NCBI GenBank assembly: GCA_934561395.1
Contig: CAKTGF010000001.1
Span: 1-64,000 of the forward strand
Origin: an uncultured Eubacterium sp.
GTDB taxonomy: Bacteria; Bacillota; Clostridia; Oscillospirales; Acutalibacteraceae
Direction: 5' to 3'
DNA length: 64,000 nt
Position numbers and translations under genes: made by a program. Positions 23,253 through 32,839 of this stretch are shown here, piece after piece; positions within the stretch are counted from its first letter, which is position 1; the number at the start of each line of letters is the position of its first letter. The notes under the pieces are model-generated. The model did no database searches. It was not told the origin of the DNA and saw nothing but the letters and a program-made list of their open reading frames with translations.

Positions 23253-26200
23253 ATGTCTGAAAATAAGATTTTCGCAGTTGCCACCGCCCATCTTGACACT
23301 GTATGGCGTTGGGAGCTGCCAAAAACAATTGAAGAATTCATCCCCGATACAATAAGCAAAAATTTTAATTTTATTGAAAAATACCCCAATTACACCTTTA
23401 ATTTTGAGGGTGCTTTTCGTTATGAGCTTATTGAGGAATATTATCCCGAGGCGTTTGAAAAAATTAAGGAATACATAAACGATGGCAGGTGGTTTGTTAC
23501 AGGCTCCGCTTATGAAAACGGAGATGTTAATATTCCCTCCCCTGAGGCGCTGTTCAGGAACTTCTTATACGGCAACAGGTATTTCAGGGAAAAATTCGGC
23601 AAAGAATCTACCGATATATTTTTACCCGACTGCTTTGGCTTTGGCTACGCTCTGCCGGCTGTTGCAAGGCATGCACATTTGAACGGATTTTCCACTCAAA
23701 AATTGGGCTGGGGCGGCGCATATCAGCGTCCCTTTGACCTTGGCATTTGGCGTGGTGTTGACGGCAGCGAGATTTTTGCAAGTCTTAATCCCCTTTCATA
23801 CCGCCACAAATTTTCAGGCGATGTCAGGGGCGATTTGGAAATAATCAGCAAGCTTGCAGATAATGGCATTAATTACAACCTGCCCTGGACTATGAACTAC
23901 TACGGCACGGGAGATTGGGGCGGCGCACCCACAGAGGAAAGTGTTGTTGCACTTAACGAAAGCGTTAACAAAAACAGCGAGGACGAAAACACAAAGGTTA
24001 TTTCAGCCTCCGGCGACCGCATTTTTAACGAGCTTGAAGCTCTGCCCGAAAAAGAAAAGGCCCAACTGCCTGTTTGGAATAACGAGCTTGTTATGACCTC
24101 GCACGGTGTTGGTGGCTACACCTCAAGAACCATGAGCAAAAGACTTAACGCAAAAAATGAGGTTTTGGCAGATATTACTGAAAGAGCCTGCGTTACCGCA
24201 GACATTTTAACCACCTATAAATACCCTAAGCAAAACCTTGACAGAGCGTGGAAAAAGGTTATTCAGCACCAATTTCACGATGACCTGCCCGGCACCTCCA
24301 CAATGCTGCAATATAACGACAGCTGGGATGATTATTTTGTTTCACTTTCTCAATTTCAAAGTGAATACGAGGGCGCAGCAGGGGCAATTGCCAACCTTAT
24401 TGACACCTCATGGTGCCAAGAGTGTGCGGTTATTGTTAACAACCCTGTTGCAAGAAAGCGCAAGGCTGCCGTTGAGGCAAAAATCAAGCTGAACCACAAC
24501 GCAAAGAACATTAAGGTTGTTGATAAAAACGGCAAGGAGCTGCCCAGCCAAATTATTGCTAAGCAGGGCAAGGAGCTGACGGTAGTATTTATTGCAAGCG
24601 TTGAAAGCGTCGGCTTTAAAGCATACGACATTAGGGTTGCCGACAAGAAATATGATGGCAAAACAGATTTAAAGGTTACAGAGCACAGCCTTGAAAACAG
24701 CAAATACCGCATTTTGTTTAACAGAAACGGCGACATCGGCTCAATTGTTGATAAGGAATTAAAGGTTCAGTTGCTTTCAAGCCCAATTAAGCTTGCTGCA
24801 CAGCACAACCTTGGTGCACTGAATTACCCAAGCTGGGAGCTTCGCAAGGCTGATTTGGACAGCACGCCCTACGGCTACGCAAACACCCCAAGCTTTGAGA
24901 TAATCGAAAATGGCCCCGCAAGGATTGCCGTTAAGGTTTCAAGGCACATTGAGCACTCAAAAATTGAGCAGGTTATATCCCTTGAAAGCGGCGGCGAATT
25001 TATCAGGGTTGATAACTATATCGATTGGCAGGAGCGCCGCTCACTGCTGAAGGCACAGTTCCCATTTACCTGCGGCAACGAAAGTGCAAGCTATGATTTG
25101 GGCCTTGGCTACATTAAGCGTGGCAACAACACCGATAACCTTTATGAAGTTCCGGCGCAAAAATGGGCTGATATTACAGATGAATTTGAAAGATATGGCG
25201 TAAGCGTATTTTCTGACTGTAAGTACGGCTGGGATAAGCCGGAGGATAATATTTTAAGGCTCACTTGTATTCACACCCCTGCCGGTGCATTTACAAAGGA
25301 TGCAAGGCAGGATTTGCAGGATATCGGCAGAAATATATTCTCATTCGGTATCTACTCACACAAGGGCAAACTTGCCTCAGGCACTCAAAACGAGGCAGAG
25401 GTCTTTAACAAAGGTCTTGTTGCATTTCAAACAAGTGCGAGGGGCGACGGCAGCTTAAATGACAGTGTTTCCCTTTTAAGCATCAGCTCCGGCTGTGTTT
25501 TGGTTAGAGCCATAAAGAAAGCCGAGGACGGCGACGGTGTGATTGTTCGTGTTAACGAGGCAATCGGCAAGGAGCACAAGCGTATTAAAATTACCACACC
25601 TTTTGAAATTACCGCCGCACAAGAGCTTTATGCAAGCGAGGATGTAATAAAGGACTTAAAGGTTGTTGACAATGCTTTGAGTTTTGATATTAAGCCCTTT
25701 GAGGTTAAAACCTTTAAGCTGGTTATTAAAGCTGATAAAAGCAGGGCTAAGGAAAGCTACAAAAAACTTGACCTTGAATACAATTCCTGCGGAATTACGG
25801 CAGACGAATACAAGGTTAACACCATTTTGCAGGGCAGCGGCTGTTCACTGCCCAACGAGCTTATTCCAAGCAGCTACACTATTGGCGGCGTAACCTTTAA
25901 AATGCCAAATGTGGAAATGGCAAAGAATATATTTATTCCCCGTGAGCAGGAAATTGAGCTGCCCAAGGGAATTACAAAAATGTATATGCTTGCCGCAAGC
26001 ACCCTTGGCGAGCAGGAAATAACAGTTTTTGCCGACAATAAGGAGCGCAAGCTGACAATTTATCCAATGCGTGAAAAATACGCCTTGTGGGATATGGCAG
26101 GGCTTGGTCAAACAGGCAGGATTTATAATGCGCCTGTTGGCTTTGAGTTCACGCACACCCACCACCCCGAGGGCAACATTGCCGCAGGCAAGGCATATTT

Positions 26201-26516
26201 TTACCTGTATGAAATTGATGTTAGAAACTGTAAAACACTGACCATGCCCGAAAATAACAAGGTGGTTATTTTGGCAATGACCGGTGTTAAGAAAATCAAA
26301 AACACAAGGCTTGCCACAACGCTTATTGATAAAATTGACAGTAATTACAAATTCGGTGAAATACCGCCGATTGAAAAAATTATTGATAAGGCCGATTTTG
26401 TTACAATAAGAGCCGGCAAAATACAGGACCAATATTTAGGCGGTAAGGGCAAAGGCTTTAAGCGTGACAATATTATTACAAACATTATTCGCTCATATAC
26501 AAAAAGTGAATGGTAA
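23253..26516 (+). CDS. GH38 family alpha-mannosidase
   Basis: 1087 residues, cytosolic (no signal peptide). The GH38 catalytic domain starts at the N terminus: zinc motif TAHLDTVWRW (His-x-Asp, about residues 12-21), nucleophile Asp in FLPDCFGFGYALP (about 118-130), GTGDWGG and the downstream QFHDDLPGTS (about 340-349, zinc/mid-domain signature). The rest (about 400-1087) is the beta-sandwich region of GH38 proteins, with a long C-terminal extension. It hydrolyses alpha-mannosides, probably from glycans taken up by the cell. Co-transcribed with the 72-residue gene; it has its own terminator. Confidence 0.93.
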   Translation: MSENKIFAVATAHLDTVWRWELPKTIEEFIPDTISKNFNFIEKYPNYTFNFEGAFRYELIEEYYPEAFEKIKEYINDGRWFVTGSAYENGDVNIPSPEALFRNFLYGNRYFREKFGKESTDIFLPDCFGFGYALPAVARHAHLNGFSTQKLGWGGAYQRPFDLGIWRGVDGSEIFASLNPLSYRHKFSGDVRGDLEIISKLADNGINYNLPWTMNYYGTGDWGGAPTEESVVALNESVNKNSEDENTKVISASGDRIFNELEALPEKEKAQLPVWNNELVMTSHGVGGYTSRTMSKRLNAKNEVLADITERACVTADILTTYKYPKQNLDRAWKKVIQHQFHDDLPGTSTMLQYNDSWDDYFVSLSQFQSEYEGAAGAIANLIDTSWCQECAVIVNNPVARKRKAAVEAKIKLNHNAKNIKVVDKNGKELPSQIIAKQGKELTVVFIASVESVGFKAYDIRVADKKYDGKTDLKVTEHSLENSKYRILFNRNGDIGSIVDKELKVQLLSSPIKLAAQHNLGALNYPSWELRKADLDSTPYGYANTPSFEIIENGPARIAVKVSRHIEHSKIEQVISLESGGEFIRVDNYIDWQERRSLLKAQFPFTCGNESASYDLGLGYIKRGNNTDNLYEVPAQKWADITDEFERYGVSVFSDCKYGWDKPEDNILRLTCIHTPAGAFTKDARQDLQDIGRNIFSFGIYSHKGKLASGTQNEAEVFNKGLVAFQTSARGDGSLNDSVSLLSISSGCVLVRAIKKAEDGDGVIVRVNEAIGKEHKRIKITTPFEITAAQELYASEDVIKDLKVVDNALSFDIKPFEVKTFKLVIKADKSRAKESYKKLDLEYNSCGITADEYKVNTILQGSGCSLPNELIPSSYTIGGVTFKMPNVEMAKNIFIPREQEIELPKGITKMYMLAASTLGEQEITVFADNKERKLTIYPMREKYALWDMAGLGQTGRIYNAPVGFEFTHTHHPEGNIAAGKAYFYLYEIDVRNCKTLTMPENNKVVILAMTGVKKIKNTRLATTLIDKIDSNYKFGEIPPIEKIIDKADFVTIRAGKIQDQYLGGKGKGFKRDNIITNIIRSYTKSEW

Positions 26517-26534
26517 AATTGAATAATATACAAA

Positions 26535-26575
26535 AAACACTCCTGTGCAAATAATGCATAGGAGTGTTTATTTTG
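26535..26575 (+). terminator. terminator of the mannosidase gene
   Basis: A 10-bp stem AAACACTCCT/AGGAGTGTTT (26535-26544, 26560-26569) with inner TGC/GCA pairs and a TATTTTG tail. Confidence 0.85.
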
Positions 26576-26616
26576 TAAAGACTATACACTTTACATTTGA
26601 TTTTAGTTAAAAACGA

Positions 26617-26726
26617 TGTGGAAAACTCGGTTGAAAATGTGGAAAATATAATAACGAATGTTGAAAACTATGTTAAAACAGTTAAAAATGTAAAGAAATT
26701 AACTTGCAATTAACAGGGTTTTCCAC
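26617..26726. other. cluster of DnaA-box-like TGTKGAAAA repeats
   Basis: TGTGGAAAA at 26617-26625 and 26638-26646, GGTTGAAAA at 26629-26637, TGTTGAAAA at 26659-26667, a weaker TGTTAAAAC at 26671 and one reverse copy GTTTTCCAC at 26718-26726. The DnaA box read on this strand is TGTGGATAA, so the best copies differ at one base. The rest of the gap between the mannosidase terminator and the ftsZ terminator is empty. Confidence 0.4.
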
Positions 26727-26774
26727 TTTACAGCTTGATTTTATACATTTCGTTAACCGATTGTCAAAATGAAT

Positions 26775-26799
26775 AAAGGGGATGCATTGCATCCCCTTT
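26775..26799 (-). terminator. terminator of ftsZ / end of the dcw cluster
   Basis: A 12-bp perfect stem AAAGGGGATGCA/TGCATCCCCTTT around one T; read leftward the T tract is short (TTTATTC). Confidence 0.8.
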
Positions 26800-26813
26800 T
26801 ATGTGTTATCCAA

Positions 26814-27908
26814 TTACTTTTTGAAGAATGATACAATATCAGTGAAAGCGTCGTCATCATTTGAAGAGAAGCTTGTAGGAGCTGCAACCTCTGAAGGAGG
26901 AGCAATCTTCTTGTCTGCGGTGAATGACTTTTTAGCAGGGCTTGGGCCATCCTCGCCGAAACGGGTAGCGATTACTGTAATAATCATTTCGTCCTCAAGC
27001 TCTTCATCATAGTTAACACCCCAAATGATTTCGCAATCAGGATGAACTGCTTCCATAACAACATTTGATGCTGCGTCAACCTCTTCAAGGCCGATATCTG
27101 TTGAAGCTGTGATGTTAAGAAGAATACCACGAGCGCCGTCGATTGAAGTTTGAAGAAGCGGAGAAGAAATAGCCTGCTGAGCTGCAACCTCTGCCTTATC
27201 CTTGCCCTTAGCAGCGCCAACGCCCATGTGAGCATAGCCTGCGTCCTTCATAATCTCTGTGACATCGGCAAAGTCACAGTTAACAAGACCTGTTGCGTTA
27301 ACAAGGTCTGAAATTGACTGAACACCTTGACGAAGAACATCGTTAGCAATTTCAAATGCGTTAAGGAGAGTAATTTTTTCAGTAGTTACTGACTTTAAGT
27401 TTTCGTTAGGAATAACAATAATTGAATCAACATGCTGAGCAAGCTCGTTAATGCCGTCCTGTGCCTGGTTCATACGGCGCTTGCCCTCGAAGCCGAATGG
27501 TGTTGTAACAACGCCAACTGTAAGAATGCCCATATCCTTAGCAAGCTTAGCAACAACAGGAGCGGCACCTGTGCCTGTTCCGCCGCCCATACCTGCGGTA
27601 ATAAATACCATATCTGTGCCTGTAAGTACATCTGTGATAGCCTCTCTTGATTCCTCGGCTGCTTTAAGGCCAACCTCCGGCTTAGCGCCTGCGCCCATGC
27701 CCTTTGTTGCCTTTTCGCCGATAAGAAGCTTTTGTGTTGCTGCTGACTTGTTAAGTGCCGGCTTATCAGAGTTAATTGCTACAAACTCCACATCCTTTAT
27801 ATTTGCTTTAACCATGCGGTTAACAGCGTTTCCGCCGCCGCCGCCAACGCCGATTACTTTAATTTGTACTACTTTTGTATCATCTGTGTCGATTTCATAT
27901 CTGCCCAT
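26814..27908 (-). CDS. cell division GTPase FtsZ
   Basis: 364 residues. GTPase domain: [16 protein letters not shown] (about 17-32), the tubulin signature [13 protein letters not shown] (about 105-117), [10 protein letters not shown], and the T7 loop NCDFADV (about 205-211). The variable linker is short (about 318-350) and the conserved C-terminal peptide [12 protein letters not shown] is intact for FtsA/SepF-type partners. It polymerises into the Z-ring. It is the last dcw gene, 220 bases after ftsQ, and has its own promoter (27968-27996), so it can be expressed apart from the wall genes. ftsA is absent. Confidence 0.98.
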   Translation of the reverse strand: MGRYEIDTDDTKVVQIKVIGVGGGGGNAVNRMVKANIKDVEFVAINSDKPALNKSAATQKLLIGEKATKGMGAGAKPEVGLKAAEESREAITDVLTGTDMVFITAGMGGGTGTGAAPVVAKLAKDMGILTVGVVTTPFGFEGKRRMNQAQDGINELAQHVDSIIVIPNENLKSVTTEKITLLNAFEIANDVLRQGVQSISDLVNATGLVNCDFADVTEIMKDAGYAHMGVGAAKGKDKAEVAAQQAISSPLLQTSIDGARGILLNITASTDIGLEEVDAASNVVMEAVHPDCEIIWGVNYDEELEDEMIITVIATRFGEDGPSPAKKSFTADKKIAPPSEVAAPTSFSSNDDDAFTDIVSFFKK

Positions 27909-27967
27909 TTTAAATTCTCCTTGCCTTTATTTTTCTTATTTTGGTGTACTTCACCATTGCAAGTGCT

Positions 27968-27996
27968 ATTGTAACAGTTTTGTAACCAATTTGCAA
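27968..27996 (-). promoter_or_regulatory. ftsZ promoter
   Basis: Read leftward: TTGCAA (27991-27996), 17-bp spacer ending TGT, TACAAT (27968-27973). Confidence 0.65.
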
Positions 27997-28095
27997 TACC
28001 TTTTGTAAAATATTCTTGATTTTTTTTACAATCTTTTTAAAAGCTACCATATCCCCTTTGTGCAATTGCAACAATTGCTGGGAAATGCAACTTAT

Positions 28096-28102
28096 TTCGA
28101 CA
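28096..28102 (-). promoter_or_regulatory. possible Spo0A box upstream of ftsZ
   Basis: TGTCGAA read leftward, an exact match to TGNCGAA, about 190 bases before the ftsZ start and about 100 before its promoter. A seven-base match can occur by chance. Confidence 0.35.
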
Positions 28103-28130
28103 AGCAAACGGCTTTACAGATTTTGTAACC

Positions 28131-29150
28131 TTATTCTTCTGTAAAGTATATTTCCTTGTCGCCGGTTGCCGTAAGGGTTCCCACTGCTCCGGCATTGTTT
28201 TTATTAAGCTTTTCATCTATAACCGAAAGCGCCGAATATACCTTATTCTCAAGTCCCTCGGTGGTGCCAAACTTTATGGTAATTCTGTTATCGTACACCA
28301 TATAATTGCTGTTAATGCTGCTTGAATAGATTTCGGTTATCTTATCTCCTAAATCAAGTTTACTTATAACTGCTGTCATTTGCAATATATCGGTTTTAAG
28401 CTGCTCCTTTGATATTTCGGCCGGCGAACCCTCAACCGGCGAGGCAATACTGAGCTTGCTGATTAATATTGCATTTTTCGGCAGTTCGGAGGCATTTGCC
28501 TGCAAAACCTTTAAATCACTATCTAACAGCGTGTATGATTTATCGTTATTCTCAACACCATAAACCGTTGTGGTTTCCTGAATTGTAACATTAATTGCAG
28601 ATGGCAGGCTCCTTTTAATTTCTGCCGAATATATATATGGCAGGCTCTGCTCTAATTGCTCCTCGGCATCTGTTAAATTTGCCGCAAACAGGCTGTCGTC
28701 CTTTTGAATGGGGAGCACTGCAAGAATTTGCTCCTGTGTATATTTGGAATTGCCAGTTATGTTAATTGTATCTATTTTAAAGAAAACGGTTAAACAAAGC
28801 ACTACCAGCATTATCAGTGCAAGAACAACCACCAGGGCAATTGACAAAGCCTTTCTCAGTTTGTTTTTTTGCTTGCGTTTTTTATTTTGCTGACGGCGCT
28901 GCTCCTGAGTTGAAATTTTAGGCTTTGGCTTTTCTAAGCCGCCGGAGAAATTGTTTTTTTCTGCACCGCTTTTACTTTTTTGGGGCTTAGTTTTTCTCTT
29001 ATTTTGACCGTTCCTTTTGCTTTCACTGCTATTATAAATTTTAGGAGGCTCAATACCAAAAGAACCAAGCTCGTTGTTTAAAGCGGAAAACTCGGTGCCG
29101 CTTTGTTTTTTTATCTTATTTGTACTTTTCGGATTTTCCCTCTTTTTCAT
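28131..29150 (-). CDS. cell division protein FtsQ/DivIB
   Basis: About 339 residues. A long basic cytoplasmic tail (about 1-105, rich in Lys/Gln/Asn), one membrane helix (about 107-130), then a POTRA domain starting FKIDTINITGNSKYTQEQI and a FtsQ/DivIB beta domain (to about 320). It links the divisome (FtsL/FtsW) at the septum. The start is the ATG at 29150 with SD GAGGA. It overlaps the end of murA by 35 bases. Confidence 0.9.
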   Translation of the reverse strand: MKKRENPKSTNKIKKQSGTEFSALNNELGSFGIEPPKIYNSSESKRNGQNKRKTKPQKSKSGAEKNNFSGGLEKPKPKISTQEQRRQQNKKRKQKNKLRKALSIALVVVLALIMLVVLCLTVFFKIDTINITGNSKYTQEQILAVLPIQKDDSLFAANLTDAEEQLEQSLPYIYSAEIKRSLPSAINVTIQETTTVYGVENNDKSYTLLDSDLKVLQANASELPKNAILISKLSIASPVEGSPAEISKEQLKTDILQMTAVISKLDLGDKITEIYSSSINSNYMVYDNRITIKFGTTEGLENKVYSALSVIDEKLNKNNAGAVGTLTATGDKEIYFTEE

Positions 29151-30402
29151 AAGCAATCCTCTTTATATCAGCTCCCAAGCCTGAAAGCTGGTTTTCTATT
29201 TTTTCATATCCCCTGTCAATATGCTCAATTGAACTGATATTTGATGTTCCCTCGGCGGCCAAGGCTATAATAACCAAAGCTGCGCCGCCCCTTAAATCGG
29301 TGCAGGCGGCATCGGCACAGTGAACAGACCTTACGCCGTTAATTATTGCCGCTCTGTCTTTAACAATAATATCGGTGCCAAAGCGATTAAGCTGTGAAAT
29401 ATGCTTAAAGCGGCTTTCAAATATTGACTCGTTAATAACAGAGGTGCCCCTTGCAACGCTCAACACTGCCATAACGGGAGCTTGACAATCTGTGGGAAAG
29501 CCGGGATAGGGGCTTGTTTGAATAAGCTTAACTCTCCTTAGCCGTTTTGGTGGCTTTAGGATTAAACTGTTATCCCCCAGCCACAGCGAGCAGCCCATTT
29601 CGTCAAACACCGGCAGCACCGGAGTCAAGTGCGATGCTCTGATTTTATTAAGCTTAATTTGTGAGCCTGTAACAGCGGCGGCACACATTAAGGTTGTTGC
29701 CAAAATTCTGTCGGGAATTACGGTGTGCTCCGTGCTGTTCAGCTTATCCACACCCTCAATTTCAATTATCGGTGTTGATGCACCCTTAATTTTTGCCCCG
29801 GCAGAATTTAAAAAATCAATTAAATCCGCTATTTCCGGCTCCTGGGCAGCATTAACAATTTTTGTTGTTCCCTTTGTGAAAACCGAGCCTAAAATAATGT
29901 TTTCGGTTGCGCCCACACTTGGGAACGGCAAAACTACTTCACAAGCCCTTCTGCCTTGGCAGCAGCCGCAAATATTATTTCCATCAAAGGATATTTCGTA
30001 ACCCAGAGCGGTTAGACCTTTTATATGTAAATCAATAGGCCTCAGCCCTATTTCACAGCCCCCGGGCAAATAAACGCAGGCTCTGCCAAGTCTTGACAGC
30101 AATGCGCCCAAAAAAATAATTGACGACCTCATTTCCTGCATTAAAAAGCAAGGAATGCTGTCTTTATCAATTGTTGCTGAATCTATTATTAAGGTGCTGT
30201 CACTGCGTTTTACATCTGCGCCGAGATGCTTTAATATCTGAACCGTAACATCAACATCCGAAAGTCGGGGGCAATTATGTATTACGCTAACGCCTTTAAT
30301 CAGCACCGTTGCCGCCAATATGGGCAGCACGCTGTTTTTGGCTCCGTGCACATCAATTTGACCGCTTAATGCTGATTTGCCCTTAATTTGTAATATTTCC
30401 AT
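29116..30402 (-). CDS. MurA, UDP-N-acetylglucosamine 1-carboxyvinyltransferase
   Basis: 428 residues, EPT fold. Substrate loop DVHGAKNSVLPILAA (about 18-32) and the active-site Cys in YLPGGCEIGLRPIDLH (about 112-127), the residue alkylated by fosfomycin, so the enzyme should be sensitive. Later PFPSVGATENI and PGFPTDCQAP are typical. It makes the first committed step of peptidoglycan. The SD (AGGTGG) is inside a hairpin (30405-30440), which suggests translational control. Confidence 0.96.
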   Translation of the reverse strand: MEILQIKGKSALSGQIDVHGAKNSVLPILAATVLIKGVSVIHNCPRLSDVDVTVQILKHLGADVKRSDSTLIIDSATIDKDSIPCFLMQEMRSSIIFLGALLSRLGRACVYLPGGCEIGLRPIDLHIKGLTALGYEISFDGNNICGCCQGRRACEVVLPFPSVGATENIILGSVFTKGTTKIVNAAQEPEIADLIDFLNSAGAKIKGASTPIIEIEGVDKLNSTEHTVIPDRILATTLMCAAAVTGSQIKLNKIRASHLTPVLPVFDEMGCSLWLGDNSLILKPPKRLRRVKLIQTSPYPGFPTDCQAPVMAVLSVARGTSVINESIFESRFKHISQLNRFGTDIIVKDRAAIINGVRSVHCADAACTDLRGGAALVIIALAAEGTSNISSIEHIDRGYEKIENQLSGLGADIKRIAYEKEGKSEKYK

Positions 30403-30404
30403 AT

Positions 30405-30440
30405 AACCACCTAACGCATACTATGCCGCATTAGGTGGTT
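30405..30440 (-). promoter_or_regulatory. hairpin sequestering the murA ribosome-binding site
   Basis: AACCACCTAA (30405-30414) pairs exactly with TTAGGTGGTT (30431-30440), with an inner GCATA/TATGC stem. On the mRNA the SD AGGTGG of murA, 4 nt before the ATG, lies in the 3' arm. No T-run follows on the minus strand, so it is not a terminator for murG. Confidence 0.65.
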
Positions 30441-30451
30441 TTGTTATGATT

Positions 30452-31585
30452 TTATTTTACAAGTGAAAGTATAACATCAGCTATGCGCTCTCTTGCGTCT
30501 GTAATAGCCATTTTATATGCATTTTCCTCAATTGAAAACAAAGTTTCGGGAGAGGATAAAAGCTCGTCCATCATTTTGGAAAGGCTTTCTGTGGTTAAAT
30601 CCTTTTCCTCAATAATTCTTGCTGCATTTTTGTTAACAAGAGCCATAGCGTTGTGGTACTGATGATTTTCAGCCACATAGGGGGACGGAATAAGTATTGA
30701 CGCCTTGCCCATTGCCTCAATTTCAGAAAGGGAGGACGCCCCTGCCCTGCCGATTACCAAATCAGCCCCGGCCATGCAAACATCCATATTGTCTATATAT
30801 CTGCGAACCTCAACACAGCCCTTTTTAACAACCGAGTCGGAAACACGCCTAAAGCCCTGCTCAACAAATTTATCAAGGTATTCAACGCCGTTTGTGCCCA
30901 CTGAATGGATATGATAAACGGAGCCGTCCTCTGCATGCTTTAACAAAATATCAAACATAGCATCATTAAGAGGTCTTGCTCCCAGTGAGCCGCCGAAGGA
31001 TAAAACCAGCGCCTTACTGTCAGGAATTGAAAGTTCCTTGCGAGCGTCTGTTTTTGATTTAGTCAAAAGCTCGCCCCTTACAGGCAGGCCTGTTACTATG
31101 GGCTCATTTTTTGGAGTTATAAGCTTTTTTGCATCCTCAACTGTAAGCATTACCTTGTCAACCTGCTTTGCAAGCTGTTTGTTTGTAATGCCCGGATATG
31201 CATTCTGCTCATGAATACAGCAAGGGATATTCAGCTTTGCAGCCTCCTCAAGAACCGGGCCTGAAACATATCCGCCAAAGCCGATAACAACATCGGGCTT
31301 AAACTCCTCTATTATTTTTTTACTGTCGTGCTCTGATTTAACAAGCTTGAACAGGGTTTTTACATTGTCAACAATAGCCTTTGGTGCAAAGGAACGCTTA
31401 AAGCCGTTAATTTCAATTGTTTTAAAATCAAAGCCTGCTTTGGGAACCAATCTTGACTCCATGTGGTCCTTTGTGCCGATAAACATAATTTCGGCATCGG
31501 GGTACTGCTGCCTGATGTATGACGCAACAGCAAGTGCAGGGTTAATGTGGCCTGCGGTGCCCCCTGTGGCAAATAACAGCTTCAT
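30452..31585 (-). CDS. MurG, lipid II-forming GlcNAc transferase
   Basis: 377 residues, GT-B fold. N-terminal LLFATGGTAGHINPALAVA (G-loop 1), IGFGGYVSGPVLEEAA, IHEQNAYPG, then FGGSLGARPLND and the acceptor/donor site GRAGASSLSEIEAMGKASILIP. It adds GlcNAc to lipid I at the inner membrane face. Three bases separate it from ftsW; SD AAAGGAAGG. Confidence 0.96.
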   Translation of the reverse strand: MKLLFATGGTAGHINPALAVASYIRQQYPDAEIMFIGTKDHMESRLVPKAGFDFKTIEINGFKRSFAPKAIVDNVKTLFKLVKSEHDSKKIIEEFKPDVVIGFGGYVSGPVLEEAAKLNIPCCIHEQNAYPGITNKQLAKQVDKVMLTVEDAKKLITPKNEPIVTGLPVRGELLTKSKTDARKELSIPDSKALVLSFGGSLGARPLNDAMFDILLKHAEDGSVYHIHSVGTNGVEYLDKFVEQGFRRVSDSVVKKGCVEVRRYIDNMDVCMAGADLVIGRAGASSLSEIEAMGKASILIPSPYVAENHQYHNAMALVNKNAARIIEEKDLTTESLSKMMDELLSSPETLFSIEENAYKMAITDARERIADVILSLVK

Positions 31586-31588
31586 ATT

Positions 31589-32806
31589 TTACACCTTCCT
31601 TTGATTTGATTTTCGTGATATTGAAAGAACAACGCCCATTTCAAACATAAGCATAAGCAATGCCGTGCCGCCGTAGGAGAAGAACGGCAATGCAATACCT
31701 GTGTTGGGGATTGTGTCTGTAACAACCATAATGTTAAAAATTGTTTGAACCGCTACCTGGGTTACAATGCCTATAACAAGGAAGGATGCGAATTTATCCT
31801 CTGCCTTTAAGGCAATTTTAATACCTCTGATAAAGAGCAATGCAAAAAGCGCAACTATTACCAATGCGCCCACAAAGCCCAATTCCTCGCATACTATTGA
31901 GAAAATAAAGTCGTTTTGCGGCTCTGAAACATACAAATATTTTTGCTTTGAATTGCCAAGCCCAACGCCGAAAAATCCGCCTGAACCAATTGCGTATAAT
32001 GAATTGTTGGTTTGCCACCTTGCACCAAGGGGTTCATAGGTTTTATCAAGCCATGCCACAACTCTGTCGCCGGCGTAATTCATTAAAACGCTTGGGTAAA
32101 GAATTACCACTGCCGCAAGCGCAACTATTACAGCTGCGCCAAAGGCAAACAGCCGCCAATCGGAGCCGCCTGCAAACATTATTGCCGCACCGATTAAAAA
32201 TACCAAAATGGTGCAGGACATGTGGTGCTCTAAAAATATAAGGCCGCAAAACAGCAAAATTATCGCCACGGGAATTACTATACCTGTTATGGGCGATTTC
32301 ATATTAATATAATTTTTGGAAATATAATTTGCAAGTGTAAGGGTTATAGTGAATTTTGCAATATCCGACGGTTGAAGGGTTACCGGGCCCAAAGGTATCC
32401 AGCGCTTAAAATCGTCAACATTTGTGTGATAGAACAAAACCACCACAAGCAGTATAATGGTTACAAAAAACAGCGGTTTTTCAATAACCTTTAAAAGCTT
32501 GTAATTTAACTTAGATGTTAAAAGCATTACAACAATGCCTGCCACGCCGAAAACCAATTGCTTTTTGAAAAAGTAGTAGGAATCGCCGTATTTGTTAAGA
32601 GCATAAGGATATGACGCCGAAAACAGCATTACAAGCCCGATTGTTAAAAGGGCGATTGTAAGTGCAAAAAACGGAATGTCAATACCGCCGAGCGTTAATA
32701 TATCCGATTTTGTAAGAGCACCGATTTTTTTGCGTGTGTTATTTTTAGCCTCAGGCTGTGGGTTTTGCCTTGGCATTCGTCTTCTTGGGGGTTCAAGCTC
32801 TGACAT
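31589..32806 (-). CDS. FtsW/SpoVE/RodA-family septal glycan polymerase
   Basis: 405 residues with a basic, proline-rich N-terminal tail (about 1-40) and ten membrane helices. SEDS marks: RWIPLGPVTLQPSDIAKF (about 135-152), YEPLGARWQTNNSLYAIGSGG, QNDFIFSIVCEELG (about 290-303) and the C-terminal NTGIALPFFSYGGTALL (about 366-382). It is the glycosyltransferase partner of the class B PBP encoded upstream. In spore formers the dcw copy may be FtsW or SpoVE; sequence reading cannot tell. Confidence 0.93.
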   Translation of the reverse strand: MSELEPPRRRMPRQNPQPEAKNNTRKKIGALTKSDILTLGGIDIPFFALTIALLTIGLVMLFSASYPYALNKYGDSYYFFKKQLVFGVAGIVVMLLTSKLNYKLLKVIEKPLFFVTIILLVVVLFYHTNVDDFKRWIPLGPVTLQPSDIAKFTITLTLANYISKNYINMKSPITGIVIPVAIILLFCGLIFLEHHMSCTILVFLIGAAIMFAGGSDWRLFAFGAAVIVALAAVVILYPSVLMNYAGDRVVAWLDKTYEPLGARWQTNNSLYAIGSGGFFGVGLGNSKQKYLYVSEPQNDFIFSIVCEELGFVGALVIVALFALLFIRGIKIALKAEDKFASFLVIGIVTQVAVQTIFNIMVVTDTIPNTGIALPFFSYGGTALLMLMFEMGVVLSISRKSNQRKV

Positions 32807-32839
32807 ATCAACACTCCTTTCATTAATAATGCTTTAAAA

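Noticed and set aside
26617..26726. Chromosomal replication origin
   Set aside because: There is no dnaA or dnaN nearby, no perfect DnaA box and no clear unwinding element; only degenerate boxes are present.
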